From: Sarcocystis neurona
Taxonomy: Eukaryota; Apicomplexa; Conoidasida; Eucoccidiorida; Sarcocystidae
Length of the DNA: 64,000 bases
Direction: 5' to 3'
NCBI GenBank assembly: GCA_000727475.1
Contig: KL647291.1
Location: 3,765,434-3,829,433, forward strand
This document shows positions 48,271 to 60,200 of this stretch, piece after piece (position 1 is the stretch's first letter; each line of letters starts with the position of its first letter). A program made the position numbers and the translations under genes. The notes under the pieces were generated by a model. That model was not told where the DNA came from and made no database searches. It saw only the letters and a list, made by a program, of their open reading frames with translations.

Positions 48271-51200
48271 ATGCGGTCGCTTGCAGCACTTCGCTCAGTT
48301 GAGTACCTCCGTGGTGCTCTACAGCGACGGCGTCAGCGGCTGCACCAAGAGCAGCAGCAACAGCAGCAGCGACTGCAGTGGCGGCAGCGGCAGCCAGAGA
48401 GAGAGGACGAGGCAGGGCGGAAGTCGCTGCTGGAAGTGAAGCAGCAGGAGAGACATGACGGTTCTTCTTCGTTTACGGACGCCCCTCCTGAGGAGGAAAA
48501 AAAAGAAGCAGCAGCCGCGCCAACACTTCCAGCTGCCCCAGCATTAGCTACAGCACCGGCAGCAGCAGCAGCAGCGGCGTCCGCGTTTTCCCCGTACAAC
48601 GGTACCCTCCGCACGTGGAAAGAGGCAGCACCGCAGCCGCTGGACGGGGAGCAGCTGCCGGCCTGCTGCGGCGTGAAACACTACCGGCAGCAGCTGCTGC
48701 GGTCACTAGTGCAGCAGCAGAACGAACGACAGAAGCCAGCGCAAAATCCGCCGCTGGTATCATGCGCGTATCTGAGCTCAGTTCGTGCCTTCTTGCGCGC
48801 CGCTGCCGACGCGGCTGCTGCCGCTGCCGCGGCTGCTGCTGCTTCGGATGCTCCTGCTGCAGCTGCCGGTGCTCCTGCTGCTGCTGCGGCCGGTACTCTT
48901 GTTGGCGTAGCGGGTGCGCCTGTTGCTGTAGCGGGTGCTCCTGTTGCTGCTATCGATGCTCCTGCTGCAGCTGCCGGTGCTCCTGCTGCTCCTGCCCGTG
49001 CTCGTGCTGCTGTTGCCGGTGCTCCTGTTGCTGCTGCGGTTGCTGCTGCGGATGCTGCTGCTTCTGCTGGCAGTGCCGCTGCTGCTGCTGCTGCTCCTGG
49101 TGACCCCGATGCGACCAGGACGGCGAACAACGCTCCTTCTGGCCTTCGCGCGTCTGCCCGTTGCCCAGACGCTCCTGCTGACGCCGGTGCGGCTGCCCCT
49201 GCTGCCCGTCGCAGTGCACCTGACTGCGCTATCCACGATGCTGCTGCTGACGCTGCCGCTCCTGACGACGCTGCTGCTACTCCTGCTGCGGATGATGGAA
49301 CGGCTAATGCAGGGGTCGGGTCTGAAGAGGACGTGGTTCTGGTGTTGGGGAACGTCAGCGCCGACCTGGTAAGTACATGCAATCGGAACGTCAGCAGCAA
49401 AGGCAGCAGCTGTACCCACAAGTGGCGTCCAGGACAGCTGCTTGCAAACATGCAAGCGCTACCAGCAGCAACAGCAGATGCAGTGTGCTCGAAGTGGTAG
49501 TGGAGCAGCTGCAGCACGGGGTTCTCAAGCGGGTGTCACGACAGCTGGGAGTTGTACGCAGCAGCAACGGCCTAGTGTTGGCAGCAGTCGCATCGCAGCA
49601 ACGTGCGACCGTCCGCAGCAGGAGCTGTGGCAGCCATCAGCAGCAGTAGCAAGCTGGTGCAGTAGTAGAGACCACCCGCAGCAAGCACGGTAGCATGCAG
49701 AAACTACCAGTAGCCGCAGCAGTAGCGGTGTCTTTTCGCGTTGCAGTAGCGGAGGCCGCTGGGAACAAGCCCAGGAGCCTGCAGGAACAGCAACCACTAT
49801 AAGCAGCAGGAGCTTCTAGCGGCAACAGGCGGGACGAGCATCGGCGGCAGTGTTCACGGCAGCGTTTGATAGCAGACGCAGCAGGTTGCAGCGGGAGCTC
49901 TGGGAAGGAGGAGAAGGGGCAGCAGCAGTGTCAAGCGGCACCTGCTGAAGCAGCAGCGGCCGCTTGACGTAGCAACCGGCAGCAGGAGCGGGAACTGGTA
50001 GTGGAGGGACAGCCACCACACAGCGGCGCGGCAACCCAACAGCAAGTGGCAGAAGCAGCAGCAGCAGCATCCAGGAGCGGAGCAGCAGCCACATGCCGCC
50101 TTCACTCGCGTCAGCACTTGGTAAGGGGACTCTCCTCTTTAAAGCAGCAGGGGCAGCCGCGGTTTGCTAGGGACGATGTCGCTTCTAAAAGAAGAAGAGA
50201 GGAAGCAAGAGCGGCAGGCCACACTGGGACGGAGGCGCTAAAGAGGAAAAGAAGGAAGGAAAGCAGCAGCAACTAGGGAAGACAACAAGTCTCCTAGCAG
50301 GCGCACTCACTTGAACGCGTGCGCAGCCACCAGAGCAGCAGCAACAGCAGGTGAGCGACGTTTGGATGAAGCAATGGGCGTAGCAGCAGCAGGAGGAGCT
50401 ACAGACTCGAACCTGGAGGTCGCACAACATAGTCTGATAGGTGTAGCAGCCTGCTCACTGGCACTGGCTAGACTGTGAGGGACACGTGTAGTGCAGCGCC
50501 GCTGCACGCGAGTACAGCAGCTTCGATATGTAAAGACTTTGCCAGCAGCACGACGAGAAACGTCGATACCTGCCACCACAGCAGAACGGCAGCGGCGTCG
50601 AACATCCCACGCTAGCAGCAGCAACAGATGACTCCTGATGGTGGCTAGCCGGCGACGCTGGGCAGCAGCAGGACGCCGGCACGAGTTTCTGCAGTGAGCA
50701 GAAGAACGAATCGTGGCGACAGTCCAGCTGCAGCAGAGCAGCATTCGAGCGGGAGGGGGGGGGTGGGGAAACCGAGCAAGAGCAGCGCTCCCGCGCATAA
50801 GCCCGTTGGGACCCCATCCGAAGTCACAGCGGCGACACGTCTTAGGCAGGGTAGGCGAGGCGACAGATAACAGTGTCAGCAGCAGCAGAAATAGCTACAG
50901 AAGCTAGCAGCAGGTCGTGAGCAGCCACTGCAGCAGCAGACCGCATGCAGCAGGGCAGCATCAGTTCCTGTGCAGGACCCCAGCAGCAGTGGAAGCGCAG
51001 CATGTCTTCGGGACAAGCGAGAGATAGCTGCGGCAGTCGCAGCGGCAGGGCACGAGCGGCAGCTACGGCGACCAGACACGCATGCAGCAGCAGAAGTGTA
51101 GCAGCTCCCAGCATCGCGTGACAGAGGCAGCAACAGGGCACCTTCAGGAAAATGAACGGAGGGCCTCAAGAGCCGCAGCAAGAGAAGCAGTATCGATGCT

Positions 51201-54200
51201 GCAGCTGGTTCTTACGTAAACCGTAGTCGGGACACCAGCAGCAGTCGCTCGCTTCACAACAGCAGGGCTTCTGAACACCCTATTAGCGGCAGCAACAGCA
51301 TGAGGAGCAACAGCAGCAACCACCGTTGCAGTCAAACTGCAGCAGCAGAAACTCTTGAGTAGGACGTCCCCGCCAGCCGCAACAACAGCGCTGCCTATTT
51401 TCTGCATGCAGCTAGAGTTGAGCAGAAGCAGTTTAAGCGGCGGAGCGCGCTGGCGCAGGAAGACTGACAGTGTGACGCAGGAGCGCCAGTAGCAGGAGCA
51501 GTAGCAGCAGCGCTCTTGTCACTGCAGACAAGCTCCGGTAGCGGCAGGAGCGGCAGCGGCAGCAGGCGTGCAAGAGGGAGCTGCACCAGCAGATGGGTCA
51601 GCAGGAGCAGCAGCAGCGCTAGGAATGTTATCAGCAGCCGCAGGAGCTGACGTGTGTGCAGCAGCAACAGCAGCAGCAAGTGTAGCGACAGCCGCGCGGC
51701 ACCAGCGACGTGTGAGCAGCAGCAGCAAAAGCAGCAGCAGGAACGGAACTCGCAGGGGCACACAGGCAGTGGCAGCAGCATGCAGTTGCAGTGGTGTTGC
51801 TGCCGTTGTGATGCACATGCGTTGCCGCAGGACAGCGTCGCTGCCGCTGTGGGGTATGCGATGCTTCTAGAAGCGTGCCGCTTCAGCTGCCTCGCAGCTC
51901 CGAGTCACGGGGAGAACCTGCCGCGGCAGCGCCCCTCCGCAGCACTGCAACAACAGTGGCAGGACCACCTGCGGACGGCGGCGCAGGAGCAGCAGCAAGA
52001 AACGCCACAGGAGGACGAGGCAACACAGCAGGCCCAGGGAGAAGACGACGGAGAGCACAACAAGAAGATGAGAGAAGAACTACGGCCGCGCTTCATCCCA
52101 GTCATCAACTGCTGCGCTACAGAATTTGCTTTGCGGCTTCAAGTAACTCTCCACAGCTTCGCAGTAATATCTCTGCCGCTTTTCTCGGTCGTCTCTACAT
52201 TCCCCCGTGTCTGCTGTTTTCCGCATGCGCGCAGGGCCGTCGCCTTGGTCGTAACACCCGTACGTCGTACGTGTGTGTATGTGTGTGTAGGTAGGAGGCC
52301 GGTAGATCAACAAATGTCTCCCAACGTGTATGGATTTTCCCTATATACCCCTAGTCAAATCAATTACCTTTCCCTCGACGCATATATATATATATGTATG
52401 ACTCTTTTCCATATACACACGGATATATATATTCGCATCTCCGTCTCTGCATATACGTGTATATATATATATATATATATATATGTGTATAGATACGTTC
52501 TCCGTTTACACACTAGTAGATGTATTGACATTTTTACTGCTACATTTATGAGTGATGTTATTTTTTCTTCCTACGGGCGAATATATGTGTTTACGCGTCT
52601 CTCTATGCATATATGTATATATGTGTATATACATGTGTGGCTTTTTTCTGTGTACACCCAGTGTATTCACATTTTCTCCTTCTTGCATGTACATGTACAC
52701 AGGAGTATGTGTTGTGTGACCAGACGGACAAAATTAGTTTACAGTTTCGTTGATGAGTATGTATAATACGTATGTTGTCCTACTTGGCTTCTCTGCTGCT
52801 GTTGCTTCGGCGGTGCTGGGCATGCCTTGTTGACGTGTGGGGCAGGTGGAGTGGTGGCTCGAAAAGATGCTCGGGATCTCCCCGCGAGTGCCCCTGCTGT
52901 TTCGCGATGCGGCGTCTACCACAACCGTACGTTTCTCTTGTTGACGATCTGCCTGCTGGGCTCCTGTGGCGAGTTCTCGGCGCGTCCTCCTGCTGCAAGG
53001 GGGCGCCAGGGGCTGGTTTTTGTCTCTGCGTGTGCTCTCCCCGCTGAAGCGTCCGTCCTCCTGCTGTAGCAGTTCTGCGTTCCACAGCTGCTCCTCTCTG
53101 GCCGAAGTCTTGTCGTTTTGCTGCTGAGGGTCTTGGCGCAGGTGCTGCGACGCTGCTGGCACAGCAATCGTCTTCCTGCGTTGCTGCTGCGCTCCTAGCA
53201 GCACCTTGTGCGAGAAGTGATTTCCCTTGCTGCCACCGGGAGATAAATACGAACACTCACACACACACACACACACACGTGCTTTGCTGCCGCCGCCGTC
53301 AACAAGCACTGTCTACGCTGTCGCCACTGCTGCCGGCCATCAACACTCGTCCGCTGCTCCCGCTGTTGCAGCTGCCTGTGCTGCTACAGCGACGGCTTCT
53401 CTTTACAGGGCATGCATATGGAGATCTAATGGACACACACTCACATATATACATATATATATATATATATATACGTACATACATGCGAACGTACAAAAGC
53501 GGCCAGGTAGCATAACTACGTACACAGGCATGTGCGTATATGTATACGTGCACGTGAAAATGCTATCTATCTATCTATCTATATATATATGTATGCATGT
53601 GCTGTACACGGATGGCGTACTCAGTGTGTACATATACATATATATACAGTTATATGTGTTCATCGTGCTCGCTTGTGCTTCGTGTCTTCTTTCAACCGCC
53701 TCACAGTAACCGCCACCTCTCCTGATGAAATTGTGCTGCGGAGTCTTCCAGTGCCTCTCATGGACTCGCATTGTACGTCTCCCTTTCTCAATACTACTAC
53801 TATCACTACTACTACTGCTGCAGTACTAGCCCTACTACTGTGACCCCTCCTCTTACTACGACTACTACAATACTATTACTGCAGTACTACTGTTACTAGT
53901 ACTAGTAGTAGCAGTTCGAGTACCGCCCCTATCGCTGAAGTTGCTGCTGCCGTCGGTGTCATGGGGAGAGCGGCCAGGCGACTGCTGCTTCTCACAGTGT
54001 TGCGTCCTACTGCGTCACTGCCCATCCGTTGGCTATTGCAGACCCGCTGCTGCTGCTTTTCTGCTGCCAATGTTTCTGCTGTTGTGGCTGCCGCTACACT
54101 GTCACCGAAATGCTCCAGCTTTTGCTGCCCTGCAGAAGCTGTTGTTAAACTGCCTTTGTTGCCTGCTTTGCAAAGCAACACGTATGTGTATAGATATGTA

Positions 54201-57200
54201 TATATAGTTGAAAAAATTATACAGGTATATGTGTGCACACACATCTGAATCTTTGATGGTGATGCTTTGCCGCTGCAGCTGCTGCAGCCGCGTGAAGGAC
54301 GGCGAGGCGTGTTGCTTTGTCTTGTAGACCACAACGTCCTCGCTCCTCAGCAAAGGAGGTGAGGAACAGCTGCCTGCTTTCTGCGAGAAACATTTTCCAG
54401 TTTGCTGTTTTCCCCCATGTCCACGAGATTTCCTGCTGCAGCGGAAACTAAAAGACCGGATCAACTACGACGCATAAGTGTATAAGCACCCAGTAGCGTA
54501 GTGACTTCATATATGTATAGATACACTTATATATACATATGTCAGTCATATATCAGTCTCTGTTGTCCATGCAGGCAAAACCCCAGGAACTACCACGATA
54601 TACTAGAATCTACGTATAAACTTGCAGACCTGCATATTGTCCTTGTGCGGGAGAGCGCACGCGTATACACGTGGCGAGGCACGCATACGTAGAGAGCTGA
54701 CCCTCACGCGGACAAGTAGGCAGCAGCAGTTCTTATCTATTTGAAAAGGTTTGTCGTCTACGTTAAAACGCGACTTTTGCGTGTGAGGCGGACGAAGCAG
54801 TCCTTTTCTCCGCATGCCTTGGTAAGAGAAGACGTGTGGACTGTAGCTACACCTAATGCGGGTGCAGAAGCAGTAGAAATAGGAGGACGGACCCACCTGC
54901 AGGGGTTGGCAGCGCTGCACAGGGCCTAGCGAGGCGCAGCAGTGAAGAGGTGTCTGTACACCAGGACGACGACGACGACCAAACACCGGCTGTGGGGTGA
55001 GTTACGAATGGACGAAAGTCTTGCGTTAGCTTTTTCTCTCCTTTCCCACCTTCACGCACAGGTTCTACTTTTACCTCACTTTCCCATTTCAAATAGGTGG
55101 TCCTGCAAAGACGCAAGTTTTGGAGTTGTGGAAGATCTTCTCTTGCAGGGCTACGGCCGGTTCTCGTCTCGCGTTCGTGTTGCGGTGTACGTACACCGAA
55201 CACTCTCATCGCGGGTCCATGTTCACGTTTCTGAGCCGGGTCTTTGCCTGTTAGGGAACGTTTGGCCGTTCGTGCTGTCTTTTCTTGAGGTCCACGTCCA
55301 GGTGGTCCTTTTTATAGAAGGGGTGTTCACCCACTTCTACGCATATAATAAGGCCGTTATCTAGTGGCGTACATGCGCAGTTTCGGCCGGGTAGTCTTGC
55401 AGCTCGCCGAATGTAGCGCTGTGTGGACGTGCAGTTAGTCTCACACAAGTCTGAGGACGTAGTGGCAGCATATGTTGACCTGGCTGGTGGCTGAGAAGTA
55501 CTTGCAGAGGCCTTCAACGAAGGTACCTACATACAGGTGATTATCGCATACGACGACGCACATGCGCTGCTGCTGTAATTCGAGGCGGCGCGCGTACGCC
55601 TTCTGTATTGGGCCGGTGTACGTACAGCTGACACACTGTTGAGTGAGATCTGTGCAAAGCAGCTGTTGTGGGATGCGCCATCCGTACCGCCGCTAATGCT
55701 TCAAGGAATGCCTGAGCACCTGCTACTTCTGCACGACGGCACGTACGGCTGCTTCGTCTCTTTCCCTGCGGACTACACAGCTTTTGTTTCGCACAAAGCC
55801 GCCCTTTTCGATGACCGGCTGCAGTGGCAGGCGGTATTATCACAGCTACTGGGTTGGGGTGTAGCTACTCCCCGCTCCTGTCTACTTATTTCAGCTGCTG
55901 CGATCTGGTCACGTGCCCTTGCAGCTGGTATTGCTGAAGGGGTGGACGTACATTTGCTGCTGGTGCTGCTGTACGTACACCCGCAGCTGTTGCTTGTTTC
56001 GCGGGCCGGACGGACTTCGGCTCTTCTTCACAAGAACCGCTCACCAGTTCTCCTGTGCGGAACCACGCGGGTCTGCCGCCGCCTCCGACAATATAGGAAA
56101 AAAGAGAAGCCCCACACAAAAGTAGTCAGTAGTCGGTAGACACCTATTATAGGTGCCGTCCAGGAGGAAGGGTCGTCATTCTGGGTTCGTGCATGTAGAG
56201 GGTTGCTACTGCCGGCTGGCGCGTACATCGACCTGCCCATATGCCGGCCTTGTTGAGTGACATGCACGGACGCCTTCTGCGCATTGGTGTACGTACACTC
56301 CATCGTGCGCCCGCCTGCCAGATCAGGCGACAGACACGGTGCTTTTCTGTTCCTCGCATTCTTTTCGTGTCAGCCTACAGGGGAACGTTGTGGCAGTTGT
56401 CGACCACCACGCCGTCGCTCCGGAAGCTGCGGCGGCTTTGAAGCCGTGTCTCGCCGTAGACGTCTCAGGCCCCTGCATCGGCTCTGCGTCGACTCTCGTA
56501 ACCCACCTTGTGCGTCCATGCACTACTGACACGTCTTCACCTTTTTTCTTCCCGCGGGCTTTCTCTCTCATCTTATCTATGTCCTGCACCCTCTCCATTA
56601 CCCTGTCTCTCTCCCTACAATATATATATATATATATATGTATGTATATGTATGTGTCCACACACACGAGCACTCGTGGAACCGAAAGAAGCTTTCATTC
56701 TTCCTCTGTGTGGGTGTGTCTCGCTTCGAGTATATACCGGAAATACGGAGATTAGAGTCTGGAGGTCATGTAGGAGGATCGGGAGCCCCGCGCAGCCGTG
56801 CGGTGACATAAATGCGCATGCAGACCTAGAGAGAGAGAGACGGTGTTGCTGCTGCTGCGATCGCGTGTGTGCGTAAACGCCTGTGATGCAGCCTCATATG
56901 CGCTGTTGAGCCACCTCTCGTTGCACGAGTACTTCTTCGGATTGCGCCAGACCAGGTTTGGCGCTTCAGCAGCGTCCCCGTCTCTGGCTGCTGCTTTCCC
57001 AAGAGTGCGCGTTGCTCTCCTATGTGCACGTATTTACATACTCTCCCTCAGACCCAGGCCCCTGTGTCTCTGCGGTACATTTCTGGGTTTCTGCACATCG
57101 TTTCCCGTAATACATGCGCATCTCTCCCTTCCTCAAGTATGTCTACAGATTGAGAGAGTTGCTGCACCGACGCTGTCCCTCTGGCCCCCGGCTACCTATC

Positions 57201-60200
57201 GACAATTCATATCTCCACCGGTCCGACTCCTGCACACCTATACACATATACACGTGTACGCGAACGTATATATATATATATATATACCCCTGTGTTCTTC
57301 CGCGTTTGTGTTCGAAGGAGTACATATGTGCGTAATGCTTATATACATTCATACAGAGGTCGTCGTCCATATATTGATAGAAATAAAGGTAGACGCCTGT
57401 GTGTGTTGAAGACGCGCACACGTCGGACTGAGCCTACGCCGCGACCTCTGCGCGGGGCGTGAAGATATGTGGCCTGGAGCAACGCGTCGAGCATCGTAGT
57501 ATCCCTGCAGCAGTCCACCTGCAGCAGCTGCGTCGCGCCTTATGAGGCAACTGGAAGCGCCGCGTTTCTGCTTCTACCCTCTGACGTCTTAACAGAGTCT
57601 TCTCACTTTTAAGGGGCACCTACGCTCCTATCTCGTTTTCTGCAAGAGCGAGTGATAAGAAGCTAGCTAGTAGATTTCGCCGAACTAGTGATTCGCTCCC
57701 CCTCCACCTATGTGCTGATACACTGCTGTCCAGGTTTCTATGAAGCCGACCGACAGAACGCAGGTGTATCTTCAACAATTCATGAGTCTGTCTATGTCTC
57801 TATCACTTCCTCTCTCTATACATATATATATATATATGTGCAGATGTAGCAGTCGTCTGACGCAGGCGATAAGTCTGTATCTGCACGTCAGGACGCGTGT
57901 CGGCGAGTGTGTACGCAGCAGCCTTACGAGTGCCACCGTCGTTCTGGTCTTCTTCTTCACTTGTTCCTCCGTCCTTTCTCTCGCCAGTCCGGCGGGTTTG
58001 TGCGCGCACCGCGGTGCCTTCTCCACTGCCTGTCGCCGTGTGTGCAGGTGATGCAGCTGCAAGCAGCAGAAGCAGCAGCAGCCGGGGTCGCCCGCTTTCC
58101 TTCTCCTCCGCTTCCTGTGGACGCGCTGCAGCTACTGCTAGGCGCCATCGTCATAGGTAAGACGGCGCTGCCTGCTTCTCTCGTTTCTGCCTGAGGCCAC
58201 CACGCCTGCAGGACATGTTAAGTCTTGCAGCAAAAGCCGTTGAAAGCCATATCTGTGTCTCTGAATTCATCTCTGTCTGTATAGGTGCGTCTAAAAGTTC
58301 ACTTACGTGGTACGCTGTGGAGCCAAGCGTGTAGTGTGTGTCATATTCCGCGCCAACGCAGCCCTCAAACCCTTCTTCTTGTGACTGAGTCTGCACGCAT
58401 ACATACGTAAGTGTATACATATATATGTATTTATGTGTCTGCATATATGTGTACATTTGTATGTATACATGTATATTCGAGTATGAATACATACGTATGA
58501 ATTTATGAATATGGTAAGGCGTGGTAATATGATGTCACGCGTACAGTACACGTTATACTATTCAGCAGCGTAGCGTGAAAACTCTTGTCTTGGTATCTGG
58601 ATGTCCACACTCTTTTACATATGTATAAAACACATGTATGTATATGTGTATATATACATAAATGTTTACTCATATGTAAACTTCTATGTGTGTGTGAAGC
58701 ATTGTTTGTGAAGGAGCTGGTGTCGTGAGTTGCTGCAGATACAAATGCGTGCGACCCTCTTCTTTTCCGATCACGCTGGACGCAACCGTGAGAACTGCTG
58801 CAGCGGCAGCTATTGCGGAGAAGAAGCAGAGAAGCAGTAGGAAGATACAGCAGCAGGGGTAGCCGCCAGGGAGACACCAGCACGGCCGCGGGAGATTCAG
58901 CAGCAAGAGCAGCAGAGAACAAGCAAGTATAGCATGAAAGAAGGAAAAGAAGAGGGAAAACTGAGGACGGGGCCACACGAGATCCTGCAGCAGCAGAGGC
59001 AGCAGAAAAGCGTGAAGCGAAGCAGGAGCCTATAAACAGGTGGGAAAACTGCTGCCGAAGCAGCAACACCGCAGCAGCACAGCAGGAGAGGATGCTGTAG
59101 CCGGAGCTACAGGAAGAGCGAAGGAATAAAAAGCGCTGGACAGCAGGGAGCTACACAGGAGCAACAGCAGGCGACAGGACAAAAAGAGCGGCGGAAATGG
59201 AGGAGGAAGTGCAGCAGTAGCGGCAGGAAGGGGATGAATAATACCCACGGCAAAATCAGCACCACAGAACGAGTCGCAGTGCGTCACGGAAGGCACGAGC
59301 AGCAGCAAAAGAGAAAAGAAGGGAAGCGGGAAAGAAGAAGCAGCAGCAGTAGCAGCGACGCACACAAACTCGCAGGCGCAGCACCAAGACAGCTGCGACG
59401 TTGCACACCAAAAAAAAGTAGTGACAGCAGCCGCGGCAGCAGCAAAGAAGAAAGAGTAAGCGACACAGCAGTGGCAAGCAGCAGGGGAGGAGAAGAAAGT
59501 GCAGCAATGGCAGCGAAGAACTGAGGGCGGCTGCAGCAGCAGCAACGCGGGAGTCGTCGTCAGCAGCATTAGCAGCAGCCACGGCAAAAACGCGAGGGGA
59601 AGAAGCAGCGGCGGTTCACGAGCCGTGCGCGACATAAAGGACAGCAGAGCAGCAGCAGAGCAGTAGCAGCAGTGTGTGTTTGCTTTGACTTGCTGCTGCA
59701 GAGACCAGGACGCGATGCAATATCTGTGGACCCATGCAGCAGCGCGCATGCACGCGTGTGGCTTTAATTCTCCTGCTGCTGTTGCTGCTGCCTTCGCCGC
59801 CGTCCAGTACGACGTGACTCGTCAGCTGCGACTGGTAAGTGGGCAAGCTGCTACTCCCCTCCTCGTTCAAAGACTGAGAGATGCGGTGCTACGCCCTGTG
59901 CGTGCGCACACACATATATACAAATGTACACTTGCTGTTTCTCTGCAGTCTCTCTATCCATGTGTAGGCTATCTACATGCTATCTCTGCACGCCACCTAT
60001 AGCGTTTCGAGGAAATGTATATCGATCTATCTATCTCTCTCTGGAAGACGCGTCAGCAGTGAATATCCGCTATTTACGCTAGTACCAGCAGTCGGTGTAT
60101 CTGCGTATCTATCTCTCCTTGTACACCCGTAGGGACACGGCTGTGTGGCTTTTAGTAGCCTATGCGTCTGCATGCCTGTCCCTCTGTCCACGGTTCTTCC

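Noticed and set aside
52734..53309. 191-codon minus-strand frame
   Set aside because: The plus strand has a precise 81-base exon here (acceptor GGGGCAG, donor GTACGT) that continues the exopolyphosphatase motif series in phase.
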